64,000 nucleotides of DNA from JBBDYH01 sp040901795 (GTDB lineage Bacteria; Planctomycetota; Planctomycetia; Pirellulales; JALHPA01): contig JBBDYH010000143.1 in the NCBI GenBank assembly GCA_040901795.1, positions 1 through 64,000 on the forward strand. Reading direction: 5' to 3'. Under the pieces are notes generated by a model. The model worked only from the letters and a program-made list of their open reading frames with translations. It searched no databases and was not told where the DNA came from. The position numbers were made by a program, and so were the translations under genes. Positions 8,399 to 16,808 of this stretch are shown piece by piece. Within the stretch, counting starts at the first letter, position 1; every line of letters starts with the position of its first letter.

Positions 8399-9349
8399 TT
8401 ACTCCTTGCGATATACTGCGCCACTGTCGATACGCGTGAAGCCGAGCTTTTTGTAAAGGCCAATGGCCGCGGCGTTGCGCTGCATGGTCTGCGCCTCGAC
8501 AACGCCGACGCCTTGGTGCTGAAGCTCCTTGAGCGCTTCGGTGATCAGGAACGTGGCCAGCCCTTGGTGCAACGCCTGCGAAGCGACGTGAACATCGACC
8601 AGGCCGCTCGCGCGGACGCCCGGGTTGGTCGCGGTGTGCTCGATCCCACGCAAGGTGGCGCTGGCCAGTTGCTTGCCCAGGCCGCGATCCAGCAACTGGT
8701 ACTCGACGCATTCAAACTCGCCCAACGTGCAGGCCTCCCACCAGGTCTTGGCGGGCGGCTCGTCGACCACGGCCACCTGCGTGCTGCGGCGGACCTGCAT
8801 CTGGTTTCGATCGACAGGCGCACGGAAATCGGCCAGCGTCCGCTGGAAGACGACTGTCCGGTCGATCTCGCGATATCCGTGCCCCAGAAACAGGCGTTGC
8901 ATCGCCGGGTCAGAATCGAGCACCCCCGGCTGCTCGCTGCCGCCGTAGAGACCCAAATAGAAGGGGTTGAGCGGCCGGACCGAACCACCGTAGAGCACCT
9001 GGGCGCCGCGGCCCCGGAGGTACTCTTCGCTGTGTTGCAACAGCGCTTCCGCAATCTGCGTTTGTTCCGGACCAGGGCGGACCACCACGATCGACGTGAC
9101 GCCCAGTTCAGTGGAGAGCGTGCTTTCATCTTCACTGGGGCCGAACCCCGCATGGACGAAGCCCTGCAGTTGCTCTCCCTCGATCGCCAGCCATAGACCT
9201 TCACGATCGAAGTACGGTTTATTGAGAACGAACTGCTCGAAGTCCGCGGTGCTCAGCGGCTGAACGAGGGAACGTCGCTCGGCGCAGCTCCGCCAGAGTT
9301 CGGTCAAGAGCGGCGGATCAGTATTGCGAAACGATCGATAATGGATCAA
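8399..9349 (-). CDS. GNAT-family N-acetyltransferase with two GNAT-like halves
   Basis: A protein of about 316 residues. The C-terminal half has the acetyl-CoA-binding pattern of GNAT enzymes (VASQALHQGLATFLITEALK, then a NAAAIGLYKKLGF tail). The N-terminal half resembles a second, more diverged GNAT fold, including a GLWLAIEGEQLQGFVHAGFG strand pair. The acceptor substrate is unknown. No ATG is available: the frame can open at TTG 9397 or TTG 9349. I prefer 9349 because the protein then begins at the sequence IHYRSFRNTDPP, which looks like the natural start of the domain. Neither site has a clear Shine-Dalgarno sequence, so the start is uncertain. Confidence 0.8.
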   Translation of the reverse strand: MIHYRSFRNTDPPLLTELWRSCAERRSLVQPLSTADFEQFVLNKPYFDREGLWLAIEGEQLQGFVHAGFGPSEDESTLSTELGVTSIVVVRPGPEQTQIAEALLQHSEEYLRGRGAQVLYGGSVRPLNPFYLGLYGGSEQPGVLDSDPAMQRLFLGHGYREIDRTVVFQRTLADFRAPVDRNQMQVRRSTQVAVVDEPPAKTWWEACTLGEFECVEYQLLDRGLGKQLASATLRGIEHTATNPGVRASGLVDVHVASQALHQGLATFLITEALKELQHQGVGVVEAQTMQRNAAAIGLYKKLGFTRIDSGAVYRKE

Positions 9350-9545
9350 GGAGCGTACCCGCAAGCCGGCAATGCCGGTGGAACCTTCGTTATTCAACGG
9401 CGAAGCGCTGGACGTCAGCCTGCGCTACCACGATAGCAAAACGTGCAACGCCTGAACAAGGCATTACCAGGCATTCATCTTGCCCCGAAGCGGTCGATCA
9501 CCTTACCATTCACGCGCGAACCATAAAGAGCTGAGAAAGTCACGC

Positions 9546-10316
9546 ATGTCGATAAACCGGGAACACGCAACGTTTCGCTCCCTTAACAATAACCGGGCGT
9601 TGGTGCTCGATCTGCTGGCGTTGGCGTCGCGGCATGCGTACTATCCCGTCGAACAGACTTTTGAGTTGGAAGAAGTTGCTGCCCTGCGCGCAGCGGCTCT
9701 TCGCCGGATCTCGTGGACTGCTCTGTTCATGAAAGCGTACGCCACGGTGGCGGCGGAAGTTCCGCAACTGCGGCAGGCCTACTGCCGCTGGCCGTGGCCC
9801 CGGCTTTGCCAGTGCGGCGAAAACGTCGCTATGGTGGCGATCAACCGCGAGTACGTCGGTGAAGAGCGGCTCTGCTGGGGTCGCTTCACGAGCCCCGAGG
9901 GTCATTCGCTCGCCGATCTGCAAGACGCGCTGGATGCCTATCAGCGCGAGCCGGTTGAGCGGATCTTTCGGCGGCAGGTGCGGTTGAGCAAGTGCCCGAC
10001 GCCGCTCCGCCGGCTGGCGCTGTGGCTGAACCTGAATTTCTCCCGCCGGCGACGCGCCAAACGGCTTGGCACGTTCAGCATGTCCACGCTCGCCGGGCAG
10101 CGGACGCTGAATCGCTTTCACCCCACGCTGCTGACCACCAGCCTCTCGTTTGGGCCGCTCGACGACTGCGGGCGGGCCTTGGTGACGCTCGTCTGCGACC
10201 ATCGTGTGCTGGACGGGGCTCTGGCTGCACGCGCACTTTCCTCTCTACAAACCGTCCTGGGCGGTACGATCGCCGACGAACTCCGCGCGATGCAAGCACC
10301 GCGCGCTGCGGCCTGA
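9546..10316 (+). CDS. Stand-alone acyltransferase-like protein (E2/CAT fold)
   Basis: A 256-residue protein that looks like the catalytic domain of 2-oxoacid dehydrogenase E2 components or chloramphenicol acetyltransferase, without lipoyl or subunit-binding domains. The key evidence is the C-terminal LVTLVCDHRVLDGALAARAL segment, which contains the DHRxxDG active-site motif whose His acts as catalytic base. The middle region has the GTFSMSTLAG strand typical of the fold. No E1/E3 genes are nearby, so it is probably an acyltransferase of another pathway. The ATG at 9546 is favoured over an upstream start in the same frame because similarity begins near it. It lies 173 bp upstream of hslV and is separated from it by a 52-bp repeat. 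Confidence 0.78.
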   Translation: MSINREHATFRSLNNNRALVLDLLALASRHAYYPVEQTFELEEVAALRAAALRRISWTALFMKAYATVAAEVPQLRQAYCRWPWPRLCQCGENVAMVAINREYVGEERLCWGRFTSPEGHSLADLQDALDAYQREPVERIFRRQVRLSKCPTPLRRLALWLNLNFSRRRRAKRLGTFSMSTLAGQRTLNRFHPTLLTTSLSFGPLDDCGRALVTLVCDHRVLDGALAARALSSLQTVLGGTIADELRAMQAPRAAA

Positions 10317-10425
10317 GTAGGCCGTCAGCGGTCAGCTATCAGCCGTCAGCTCGAAAGCTTGTCCGGCGATGTGTGTCCTTGGACCGTCGCCGCCCCTGGC
10401 ACGCGATTGGCTTCTCAGCGATATT

Positions 10426-10477
10426 GTGGGAGTTCGAGCCTTAGCTCGTCGGCACAGCCTAAAGGCTGAACTCCAAC
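10426..10477. repeat. 52-bp dispersed palindromic element, copy 1
   Basis: Begins GTGGGAGTTC and ends GAACTCCAAC, enclosing two hairpins: GAGCCTTAGCTC and CAGCCTAAAGGCTG. Exactly the same length and layout occurs at 26905-26956 and 28401-28452. It ends 12 bp before the GTG start of hslV. Confidence 0.85.
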
Positions 10478-10489
10478 CCCTAAACCCTC

Positions 10490-11025
10490 GTGTCGCTGAA
10501 AACTCACTCGACCACAATCCTCACCGTCCGCCATCAAGGCAAAGTGGCTCTTGGCGGCGACGGCCAGGTGACCCTGGGCACCGCCATCATGAAGGGGGAC
10601 GCGGTCAAAATCCGCCGTCTGATGGAGGGCAAGGTCATCACCGGCTTCGCGGGCGCTGCGGCCGATGCGTTCGCGCTCTTGGAACGTTTTGAGGCCAAGC
10701 TTAAGGATTACCCGCAGAACGTGCCGCGCGCCGCGACCGAGTTGGCCAAAGACTGGCGCACCGATCGGGCGTTGCGGCGGCTGGAGGCGCTGTTGGCCGT
10801 GGTCGATGCGCGCTACACGCTGCTGGTGACCGGCACGGGGGACGTGATCCAGCCGACCGACGGCGTGTTGGGAATCGGTTCGGGAGGAACCTATGCCGTC
10901 GCCGCGGCGCGAGCTTTCATCGCCGCGTCGAATCTCTCGGCCGCGGAAATCGTCCGCAAGTCGTTGGAGATCGCTGCCGGCATCGACATCTACACGAACA
11001 CGAACATCGTCGTTGAGGAGCTGCC

Positions 11026-11038
<13 letters not shown>
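10490..11038 (+). CDS. hslV: HslV, peptidase subunit of the HslUV (ClpYQ) protease
   Basis: A 182-residue proteasome-beta-like Ntn hydrolase. The start is a GTG at 10490. The propeptide MSLKTHS precedes the Thr-Thr pair; by homology the first Thr (residue 8) becomes the catalytic N-terminal nucleophile. The core has KVALGGDGQVTLG, the ITGFAGAAADAFALLERFE helix and the GIGSGGTYAVAAARAF segment, all typical. HslV forms a double hexamer capped by the HslU ATPase and degrades unfolded or specific regulatory proteins in the cytosol. Its last 13 bases overlap the start of hslU, so the two subunits are translationally coupled. The propeptide is a little longer than in proteobacteria. Confidence 0.96.
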
Positions 11039-12363
<1,325 letters not shown>

Positions 12364-12366
<3 letters not shown>

Positions 12367-12504
12367 GGTTCAGGGTTCAGGGTTCGGGGTTTCCTAGTTC
12401 CCAGGCTCCGCCTGGGAACTCACTGTCCGCTAGGCTCTGCCTCGCGCGATGTTCCGGCAGGCGGAGCCTGCCGTTCCGTGCGTTCCCAGGCGGAGCCTGG
12501 GAAC
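12364..12504. repeat. TTCAGGG heptamer tract plus GTTCCCAGGCTCCGCCTGGGAAC-type hairpins
   Basis: Directly after the hslU stop there are GGGTTCA repeats (12366-12389). Then come palindromes with a CCCAGGCTCCGCCTGGG core (12396-12419), GGCAGGCGGAGCCTGCC (about 12456-12472) and CCCAGGCGGAGCCTGGG (12485-12501). The last two are read in frame as the C-terminal tail of TsaE. Confidence 0.85.
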
Positions 12505-13046
12505 GAGAGACGCAGCTCGTCGATCGGCTTTGCAAATCGATCTCCAATGGCCGTCGCGGTCAACCGCCGCTGTGTCGGACCGATGACTTCTATCTCGATG
12601 CGCATGTACTCTGACGGCAAGCAGTCCGCCACGCGATCGGCCCATTCGACGAATGTCCAACCGTCGCTCTCAAAGTATTCTTCGGGGCCCAGCTCGCGGA
12701 ACTCGTCGTCGTCCTTGATGCGGTAAGCGTCAAAGTGATAAACAGCCGAGAGTTGTCGGACGGCAAATCCTTCGTCCGTTTCCAAACCCTGAACCCTGAA
12801 CCCTGAACCCTGAACCCTCCTCGGGTACTCATGTACTAGCACAAACGTCGGGCTGACGACGTCGCGCGGATCGATGCCGACGGCTTTGGCGACCGCCTGC
12901 ACGAGCCTTGTTTTGCCCGCTCCCAATGTGCCCACCAGCGCGATCACGGCTCCAGGCGGCAACACATGTGCCAGCGCCGCGCCGAAGCGGTCCGTGTCCG
13001 ATTCGTCGTTCGAGATGAATACGAACTCCATCGTGTGGACACTCAT
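12420..13046 (-). CDS. tsaE: TsaE, ATPase of tRNA threonylcarbamoyladenosine (t6A37) synthesis, with repeat-derived insert and tail
   Basis: A 208-residue P-loop protein; typical TsaE is about 150. TsaE works with TsaB and TsaD to transfer the threonylcarbamoyl group to A37 of ANN-decoding tRNAs. Visible motifs: Walker A GTLGAGKTRL at residues 39-48, the SPTFVLVHEYPR segment, the YHFDAYRI strand and FVEWADRV. Two regions are foreign. About 20 residues (RVQGSGFRVQG onward) between HEYP and YHFDAYRI are translated from CCCTGAA heptamers at 12785-12818. The last 28 or so residues (SFPGSAWER onward) are translated from a dispersed hairpin. Start at 13046, with GAGAAG directly upstream; ATG 13031 is an alternative. 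The gene is convergent with hslU. Confidence 0.9.
   Translation of the reverse strand: MSVHTMEFVFISNDESDTDRFGAALAHVLPPGAVIALVGTLGAGKTRLVQAVAKAVGIDPRDVVSPTFVLVHEYPRRVQGSGFRVQGLETDEGFAVRQLSAVYHFDAYRIKDDDEFRELGPEEYFESDGWTFVEWADRVADCLPSEYMRIEIEVIGPTQRRLTATAIGDRFAKPIDELRLSFPGSAWERTERQAPPAGTSREAEPSGQ
12785..12818. repeat. In-frame CCCTGAA heptamer repeat inside tsaE
   Basis: Four tandem CCCTGAA units (from 12787) plus CCCT lie within the tsaE reading frame and encode RVQGSGFRVQG. The tract sits in the loop between two conserved core segments, so the frame is preserved around it. Confidence 0.9.
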
Positions 13047-13050
13047 CTTC

Positions 13051-13172
13051 TCGTTCCCAGGCTCCGCCTGGTAACGCACTGTAGGGCAGGCTCCGCCTGC
13101 CGCCGTTTGCGCCGCTGTCATGCGAGGCCGAGCCTCGCAAGCAGTGAGTTCCCAGGCAGAGCCTGGGAACTA
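13051..13172. repeat. Cluster of four CCAGGCTCCGCCTGG-type hairpins between thiL and tsaE
   Basis: Successive palindromes: CCCAGGCTCCGCCTGG (about 13056-13071), GGCAGGCTCCGCCTGCC (about 13085-13101, headed by GTAG), TGCGAGGCCGAGCCTCGCA (13121-13139) and CCCAGGCAGAGCCTGGG (13150-13166). Together they fill almost the whole thiL-tsaE gap. Confidence 0.8.
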
Positions 13173-13186
13173 GGAAGGGAACGAGA

Positions 13187-14143
13187 TCAATGCTCCCATC
13201 CCCGCGGCTCGAGTATGTCAATACGGCCCGCCGCGTCGCGCTGCCACAGCCCGCGCTCAGCGACGAACTCGCCGATGTCCGTCACTGGCACTCCTGCCAA
13301 CGGCTGCTCGGCAATCATACGCGCAGCCTCATCCCGCGGTGCGGCGAGGATCAGCTCGAAGTCCTCGCCGTCACTCAACGCATGATCGAGTGCGCTAGCC
13401 CTAACAACGCCGGCCTTGCCGGGGCTATCCTGAACCCCGAACCCTGAACCCTGAACCCTCTCTACCGCCGCGGCGGCAATTGGCACGCGATCGAGGTCGA
13501 TCACCGCTCCACAGCCGCTTTCCGCGCAGAGTCTCGACAAATCCAGCGACAAGCCGTCGCTGCAGTCGATTCCGGCGTGCAGGTCATAGCGCTCGTGGAG
13601 TAATAGCGCCTCAGCTAAGCGCGGCTCGACATCCAGATGCCGGCCTAAAATACTGCCCCCGAACTGGCCGGTGACAATGATCCGATCGCCCACCCGCGCG
13701 CCGCTGCGCACCAGTGGCCCGCGCTCGGTTGTCTCGCCGATGGCCGTCACTGCGATCACCAACGGCCCGTCCCAAGTGTTGGTGTCGCCGCCTGCGATGG
13801 CCAGGTCGAACCGCTCGGCCAGCGGCAGCATCCCTTCGTAGAGCTGCTTTGCCAGTTCCAGTGCGCCCGGCCCGGGGAGCGCCAAGGCCACCACGGCCGC
13901 AACCGGCCGAGCCGCCATCGCCGCCAGGTCGCTTAAATTGACGGCGAGCGCTTTATGCCCTACGCGGCGTGCTTCTGTTCGGCTGAGGACGAAATCGACG
14001 CCGTCGGTAAGGAGATCGGTGGTGATGACGCATTCGCTGCGGTCGGCCAGCCGTAAAACAGCGGCGTCGTCGCCGGGCCCCAGCCGTAGCCGCCGATGCC
14101 CGTAAAGCCGCTCGCGTAGCCAGGCGATGAACTGTGATTCCAT
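13187..14143 (-). CDS. thiL: ThiL, thiamine-monophosphate kinase, with repeat-derived insert
   Basis: A 318-residue AIR-synthase/PurM-fold kinase that phosphorylates thiamine monophosphate to the diphosphate cofactor. Landmarks: LGPGDDAAVL near residue 22 (Mg-ATP-binding Asp pair), VITTDLLTDGVDF, NLSDLAAM, GGDTN near residue 117, GIDCSDGLSLDL near 193 and LSDGEDFEL near 265. Between the VPIAAAAVE and ALDHALSDGEDFE segments there is an extra stretch of about 23 residues beginning RVQGSGFGVQDSPGKAGV, encoded by CCTGAAC repeats and a GCCGGCCTTGCCGG hairpin (13404-13460). No TPP riboswitch was seen upstream. It is head-to-tail with tsaE on the same strand. Confidence 0.94.
   Translation of the reverse strand: MESQFIAWLRERLYGHRRLRLGPGDDAAVLRLADRSECVITTDLLTDGVDFVLSRTEARRVGHKALAVNLSDLAAMAARPVAAVVALALPGPGALELAKQLYEGMLPLAERFDLAIAGGDTNTWDGPLVIAVTAIGETTERGPLVRSGARVGDRIIVTGQFGGSILGRHLDVEPRLAEALLLHERYDLHAGIDCSDGLSLDLSRLCAESGCGAVIDLDRVPIAAAAVERVQGSGFGVQDSPGKAGVVRASALDHALSDGEDFELILAAPRDEAARMIAEQPLAGVPVTDIGEFVAERGLWQRDAAGRIDILEPRGWEH
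13404..13460. repeat. In-frame composite repeat (hairpin plus CCTGAAC heptamers) inside thiL
   Basis: A GCCGGCCTTGCCGG hairpin followed by GGCTATC and then four heptamers of the CCTGAAC/CCCGAAC type. The same order (hairpin, GGCTATC, heptamers) occurs in the acyltransferase gene at 14549-14639, in the same orientation relative to the gene. Confidence 0.85.
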
Positions 14144-14280
14144 GCCACCGGAGCCGGAACGGGCCGCGCGAGGCCGGACGGCGGTAGGGGATCGATCACG
14201 TGGGCCTCGTCTAGACCGAATTATCCGGTCACGGGAGCTAGAGAATCAAGGGCGGGCACGCAGGCGGGGACGGGCGGAGA

Positions 14281-14385
14281 GTCCTATTTGTATCGGTTGC
14301 AATCGGGTTCAAAGTTCAACGTTCAAGGTTCAAAGTTCTGGTTCGCCCTCGAAACCCTGAACCTTAAATCGTGAACCTTGAACAA
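14281..14385. repeat. GTTCAAGG/CCTTGAAC repeat tract between acyltransferase and thiL
   Basis: The 242-bp gap 14144-14385 contains GTTCAAAGTTCAACGTTCAAGGTTCAAAG-like repeats and, after a short break, AACCCTGAACCTT and GAACCTTGAAC on the right side. This forms a loose inverted repeat related to the CCCTGAA family. Nothing else is recognisable in the gap. Confidence 0.7.
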
Positions 14386-15399
14386 TTACGCCGCTTTCCT
14401 CACCCGCACCGGTGGCTCGCCTTTCCAGCGCCGGTGTACCCACCAATACTGGTCGGGTGCACGACGGATGAGGCCCTCCAATACGGTGGTGAACCATTGC
14501 GTCAGCTCGGTCAGACCCCATGTTTCGCGCATCGCGCTCGCGCCGCTCACAAACCCGGTCTTCCGACCGGGGCTATCGGCATCTTGAACCCTGAACCCTG
14601 CCTGCCCGCCGTGGCGGGAACCCTGAACCCTGAACCCTCCGTCGGCGATCGCTTCCACGCCCATTTCGTACTCGAGCGGCTGATCGAGCCGCCGGGCATA
14701 CCCGACCGCCAAGGGCGCGTCGTTTGACAGGGCAAATAATGCGATCGCCTTGTGCGTGGAGGCCGGCGCGCCGAAAAAATCGACCCAGCACCCTTTGGGC
14801 CCCGCGTGCTGGTCACCGAGCACGGAAAGCGTGCGGTTCTTGGCCAACAACTCGGCGATTTCGTCGGCGCTGCCTTGCTTGGGGAGGATATGCTGCCCTT
14901 TCGCTTCACGGAATCGCTTGATAAACCGGTCCAGATATTTGTTGTCGAGCGGCCGGGCTACGGCATAAGTCTGAAAGCCGAACAGGCCCATGGTATACCC
15001 GCCCAGCTCAAAATTGCCGTAGTGGCCGGCCACGAAGACCTTTGGCCGTTCCGACCAAAGCAGCCGCATCATCGGCGCTTGGTTCGGAAAGCGGATGTAT
15101 CGCCGCCAATTTGTGTCGTGGATCTTCCGCGGCGCATGGGCGATCTCGCAGACCATCAGGAACAGGTGCTCCCACATCTGCCGCGCCAACTGTGTCCGCT
15201 CGGCTGGCGAGAGGCGAGGAAACGCCCGTTGCAGGTTTTCGTCGACGACGCGCCGCCGCAGCGGCGCCACGTCGCAGGCCACCCACGCCAACCACCTCGC
15301 GACGCGCTGGCACGTCGCAAGCGACAGGGTTTGCACCGCGCAGACGAACAGCCGCACGATGAGGTAGACGAGATAATCGGCAACGTTTTGCACAGCCAA
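14386..15399 (-). CDS. LpxL/HtrB-like lysophospholipid/lipid A acyltransferase with repeat-derived insert
   Basis: A 337-residue membrane-associated acyltransferase. The N-terminal hydrophobic helix (YLVYLIVRLFVCAVQTLSLA) anchors it to the inner membrane. The catalytic HYGNFE motif (H126 to E131) is the Hx4(D/E) box of the family, and GDQHAGPKGCWVDFFG is the second conserved block. The C-terminus has PDQYWWVHRRWK, typical of LpxL/LpxM-type proteins, which add secondary acyl chains to lipid A or related lipids. A block of about 40 residues (GGFRVQGSRHGGQ through KTGFVSGAS) before the C-terminal domain is encoded by CCCTGAA repeats and hairpins at 14549-14639. The start codon is TTG 15399, or GTG 15393; neither has a clear Shine-Dalgarno. 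A 30-codon reading frame ends 22 bp upstream. Confidence 0.87.
   Translation of the reverse strand: MAVQNVADYLVYLIVRLFVCAVQTLSLATCQRVARWLAWVACDVAPLRRRVVDENLQRAFPRLSPAERTQLARQMWEHLFLMVCEIAHAPRKIHDTNWRRYIRFPNQAPMMRLLWSERPKVFVAGHYGNFELGGYTMGLFGFQTYAVARPLDNKYLDRFIKRFREAKGQHILPKQGSADEIAELLAKNRTLSVLGDQHAGPKGCWVDFFGAPASTHKAIALFALSNDAPLAVGYARRLDQPLEYEMGVEAIADGGFRVQGSRHGGQAGFRVQDADSPGRKTGFVSGASAMRETWGLTELTQWFTTVLEGLIRRAPDQYWWVHRRWKGEPPVRVRKAA
14549..14639. repeat. In-frame composite repeat inside the acyltransferase gene
   Basis: Order on the + strand: CCGGTCTTCCGACCGG hairpin, GGCTATC, two CCCTGAA-type heptamers, a TGCCCGCCGTGGCGGGA mini-palindrome, then CCCTGAACCCTGAACCCTCC. It is translated in frame as about 35 extra residues. 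Confidence 0.85.
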
Positions 15400-15421
15400 G
15401 GAAACCGACGGCGCCGGGTGT

Positions 15422-15514
15422 TCAGGGCCCCACTTCCAGATCGTTCACCAGCACACGACTGTCGCATAAGAACGAGCTCGATATCGCCACTAGGGTGAGA
15501 AAACGCCGCGTCAT
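15422..15514 (-). CDS. Small ORF (30 aa) upstream of the acyltransferase gene
   Basis: ATG at 15514 with a near-perfect Shine-Dalgarno (AAGGAGGG, 4-5 bases upstream) opens 30 codons, MTRRFLTLVAISSSFLCDSR then VLVNDLEVGP, ending in TGA 22 bp before the acyltransferase start. It is too short for the usual ORF cut-off. The strong ribosome-binding site contrasts with the poor one of the following gene, so the small frame may serve for coupling or as a leader. The N-terminus is weakly signal-like. No homologue is known to me. Confidence 0.4.
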   Translation of the reverse strand: MTRRFLTLVAISSSFLCDSRVLVNDLEVGP

Positions 15515-15591
15515 AGAACCCTCCTTGGTTCGCGGGGATTGTAGAACATCGGCAGTTTCGCCGATACTCCGGTTTAAGCCCTGGCGGGCTA

Positions 15592-15969
15592 TCACTCGGC
15601 AATCGCCTCTTCCAACTCGCTTAGCCCGCCGACTTTGAGATCGAGCTTGCGGACGCGGGCGAGCTCGGTCTGGTATCGTTCGAGCGCGCCCTGCATCTCG
15701 TCTCGATGTTCGTCCTCCAACTTCTTTTGCGCGGCGTTGGACAGTTTCAATGCCTTGACATGCGGGACGAGGGAGTTGAATTCCTGCTGCAGCTCGGCCA
15801 GCTTAGGCGCGGCCTCCCCGGCCGACACTTCATCGGTGATCGTCGAGAGCGTACCGGCGGTCTCGTCGAGAATGGCGACCTGGCGGCTGATTAGGGCTTC
15901 GGGCGTCCGAGCGCAACCGGCAAGAGCCAGAACCGGGAGGCAAAGCATCAGCGAGATTGAGCGGCGCAT
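15592..15969 (-). CDS. Small lipoprotein with coiled-coil, unknown function
   Basis: A 125-residue protein beginning MRRSISLMLCLPVLALAGCA, a lipoprotein signal with lipobox LAGC, so Cys18 is the probable lipidation site. The rest is helical and charged (KLAELQQEFNSL, NAAQKKLEDEHRDEMQGALE), predicted as coiled coil. The ATG at 15969 is chosen for the signal; an in-frame ATG at 16047 overlaps the stop of the upstream TPR gene as ATGA but would bury the signal peptide. It forms an operon with the TPR and acidic-protein genes. The function is unknown; an envelope-associated helical scaffold is an inference. Confidence 0.72.
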   Translation of the reverse strand: MRRSISLMLCLPVLALAGCARTPEALISRQVAILDETAGTLSTITDEVSAGEAAPKLAELQQEFNSLVPHVKALKLSNAAQKKLEDEHRDEMQGALERYQTELARVRKLDLKVGGLSELEEAIAE

Positions 15970-16043
15970 GGAAAAAAACCGCGAGCAGCGGCGCCCCAAG
16001 CGATGATCACTGACCGACGACGACCAAAAATCCTGCGGATGAG

Positions 16044-16496
16044 TCATTCGACTTTCGTGATTCGTGCTTCACGATACCGCCGCAGGAGCGCGCGATACGC
16101 CGGCAAATGCCGCAGACCATCCAGATCGGGATCGACCTCGAGATGTCCGAAATCGCGGTAGCCGTGATCGATCGCCCGAGTCAAGGCGTCGATCGCCTGG
16201 TTCGCCGCGCCTTGCATCGCCAGGCTGCAAGCCAGGTTGTAATGTGCAATGCCGTCCTCGGGCCGCAGCTCAATGAGCCGCTCTTCGACTTTCAGCGAGC
16301 GCTCCCACAAGCCCTTGCGCGCTAACAGTTCTCCTAACGCGCGCAATACGCTGACGTGGCCGGGAGCGCGGGCCAAAATGCGCTCCAAGAACTCGATCTC
16401 GAAATCGGCCTGATCGAGATCGCCAAACCAAGAGGCCGCGCCGCGTGGCGGACCGGCCGGCGGAATCTGCACGGGAGAATATTCTTCGCTGGGCAT
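16044..16496 (-). CDS. TPR-repeat protein
   Basis: A 150-residue protein. Residues 30-60 (IEFLERILARAPGHVSVLRA) and 60-125 form two or three tetratricopeptide-like repeats, with the classical pattern of small residues at the helix contacts (LIELRPEDGIAHYNLACSLA). The end is a DPDLDGLRHLPAYRALLRR helix, like the terminal TPR often seen in planctomycete proteins. It probably acts as a binding scaffold. The stop overlaps an upstream ATG of the lipoprotein frame (ATGA), and its start lies 6 bp after the acidic-protein stop, so the three genes are likely co-transcribed. Confidence 0.78.
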   Translation of the reverse strand: MPSEEYSPVQIPPAGPPRGAASWFGDLDQADFEIEFLERILARAPGHVSVLRALGELLARKGLWERSLKVEERLIELRPEDGIAHYNLACSLAMQGAANQAIDALTRAIDHGYRDFGHLEVDPDLDGLRHLPAYRALLRRYREARITKVE

Positions 16497-16502
16497 TGGG
16501 CT

Positions 16503-16808
16503 TCAAGAATCCTCGTCGCTAATCTCCTCGTCGATGTCCTCCTCCGCATTACCGTCGTCCGCCTTTTGGCCACCGTCCTCGGGCAGGTCAACTTCGTCCA
16601 GATCCTCCTCGAAGTCCTCGTCGAAGTCGTCGTCGAAGTCCTCTTCATCAAACTCGTCGTCGGGCTCAAACGTATGCTCTTCCTCGGTAAGCTCGTCGTC
16701 ATCCTCCTCCTCGATATCATCGCCAGTGGACAGCCGCGCCTCCGCGACGATCCGACGCGACTCTGTAGGCCGCCCGGCAAAGCGGCAGGCAGCAATTTGC
16801 ACCAGCAT
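16503..16808 (-). CDS. Highly acidic low-complexity protein
   Basis: A 101-residue protein whose last 70 residues are almost entirely Asp/Glu (for example EEEDDDELTEEEHTF and DFDEDFEEDLDEVDL). The DNA is a GA-rich, codon-repetitive tract, but a real gene is likely because it has an AAGGA ribosome-binding site upstream of the ATG at 16808, ends 6 bp before the TPR gene, and stays open without stops. Such acidic tails often bind basic proteins, metals or act as DNA mimics; here the role is unknown. The N-terminal 30 residues are ordinary. Confidence 0.6.
   Translation of the reverse strand: MLVQIAACRFAGRPTESRRIVAEARLSTGDDIEEEDDDELTEEEHTFEPDDEFDEEDFDDDFDEDFEEDLDEVDLPEDGGQKADDGNAEEDIDEEISDEDS

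Noticed and set aside
13187..14143. TPP riboswitch associated with thiL
   Set aside because: The upstream gap (14144-14385) contains only GTTCAAGG-type repeats; the conserved CUGAGA and ACCUGA elements are not found.
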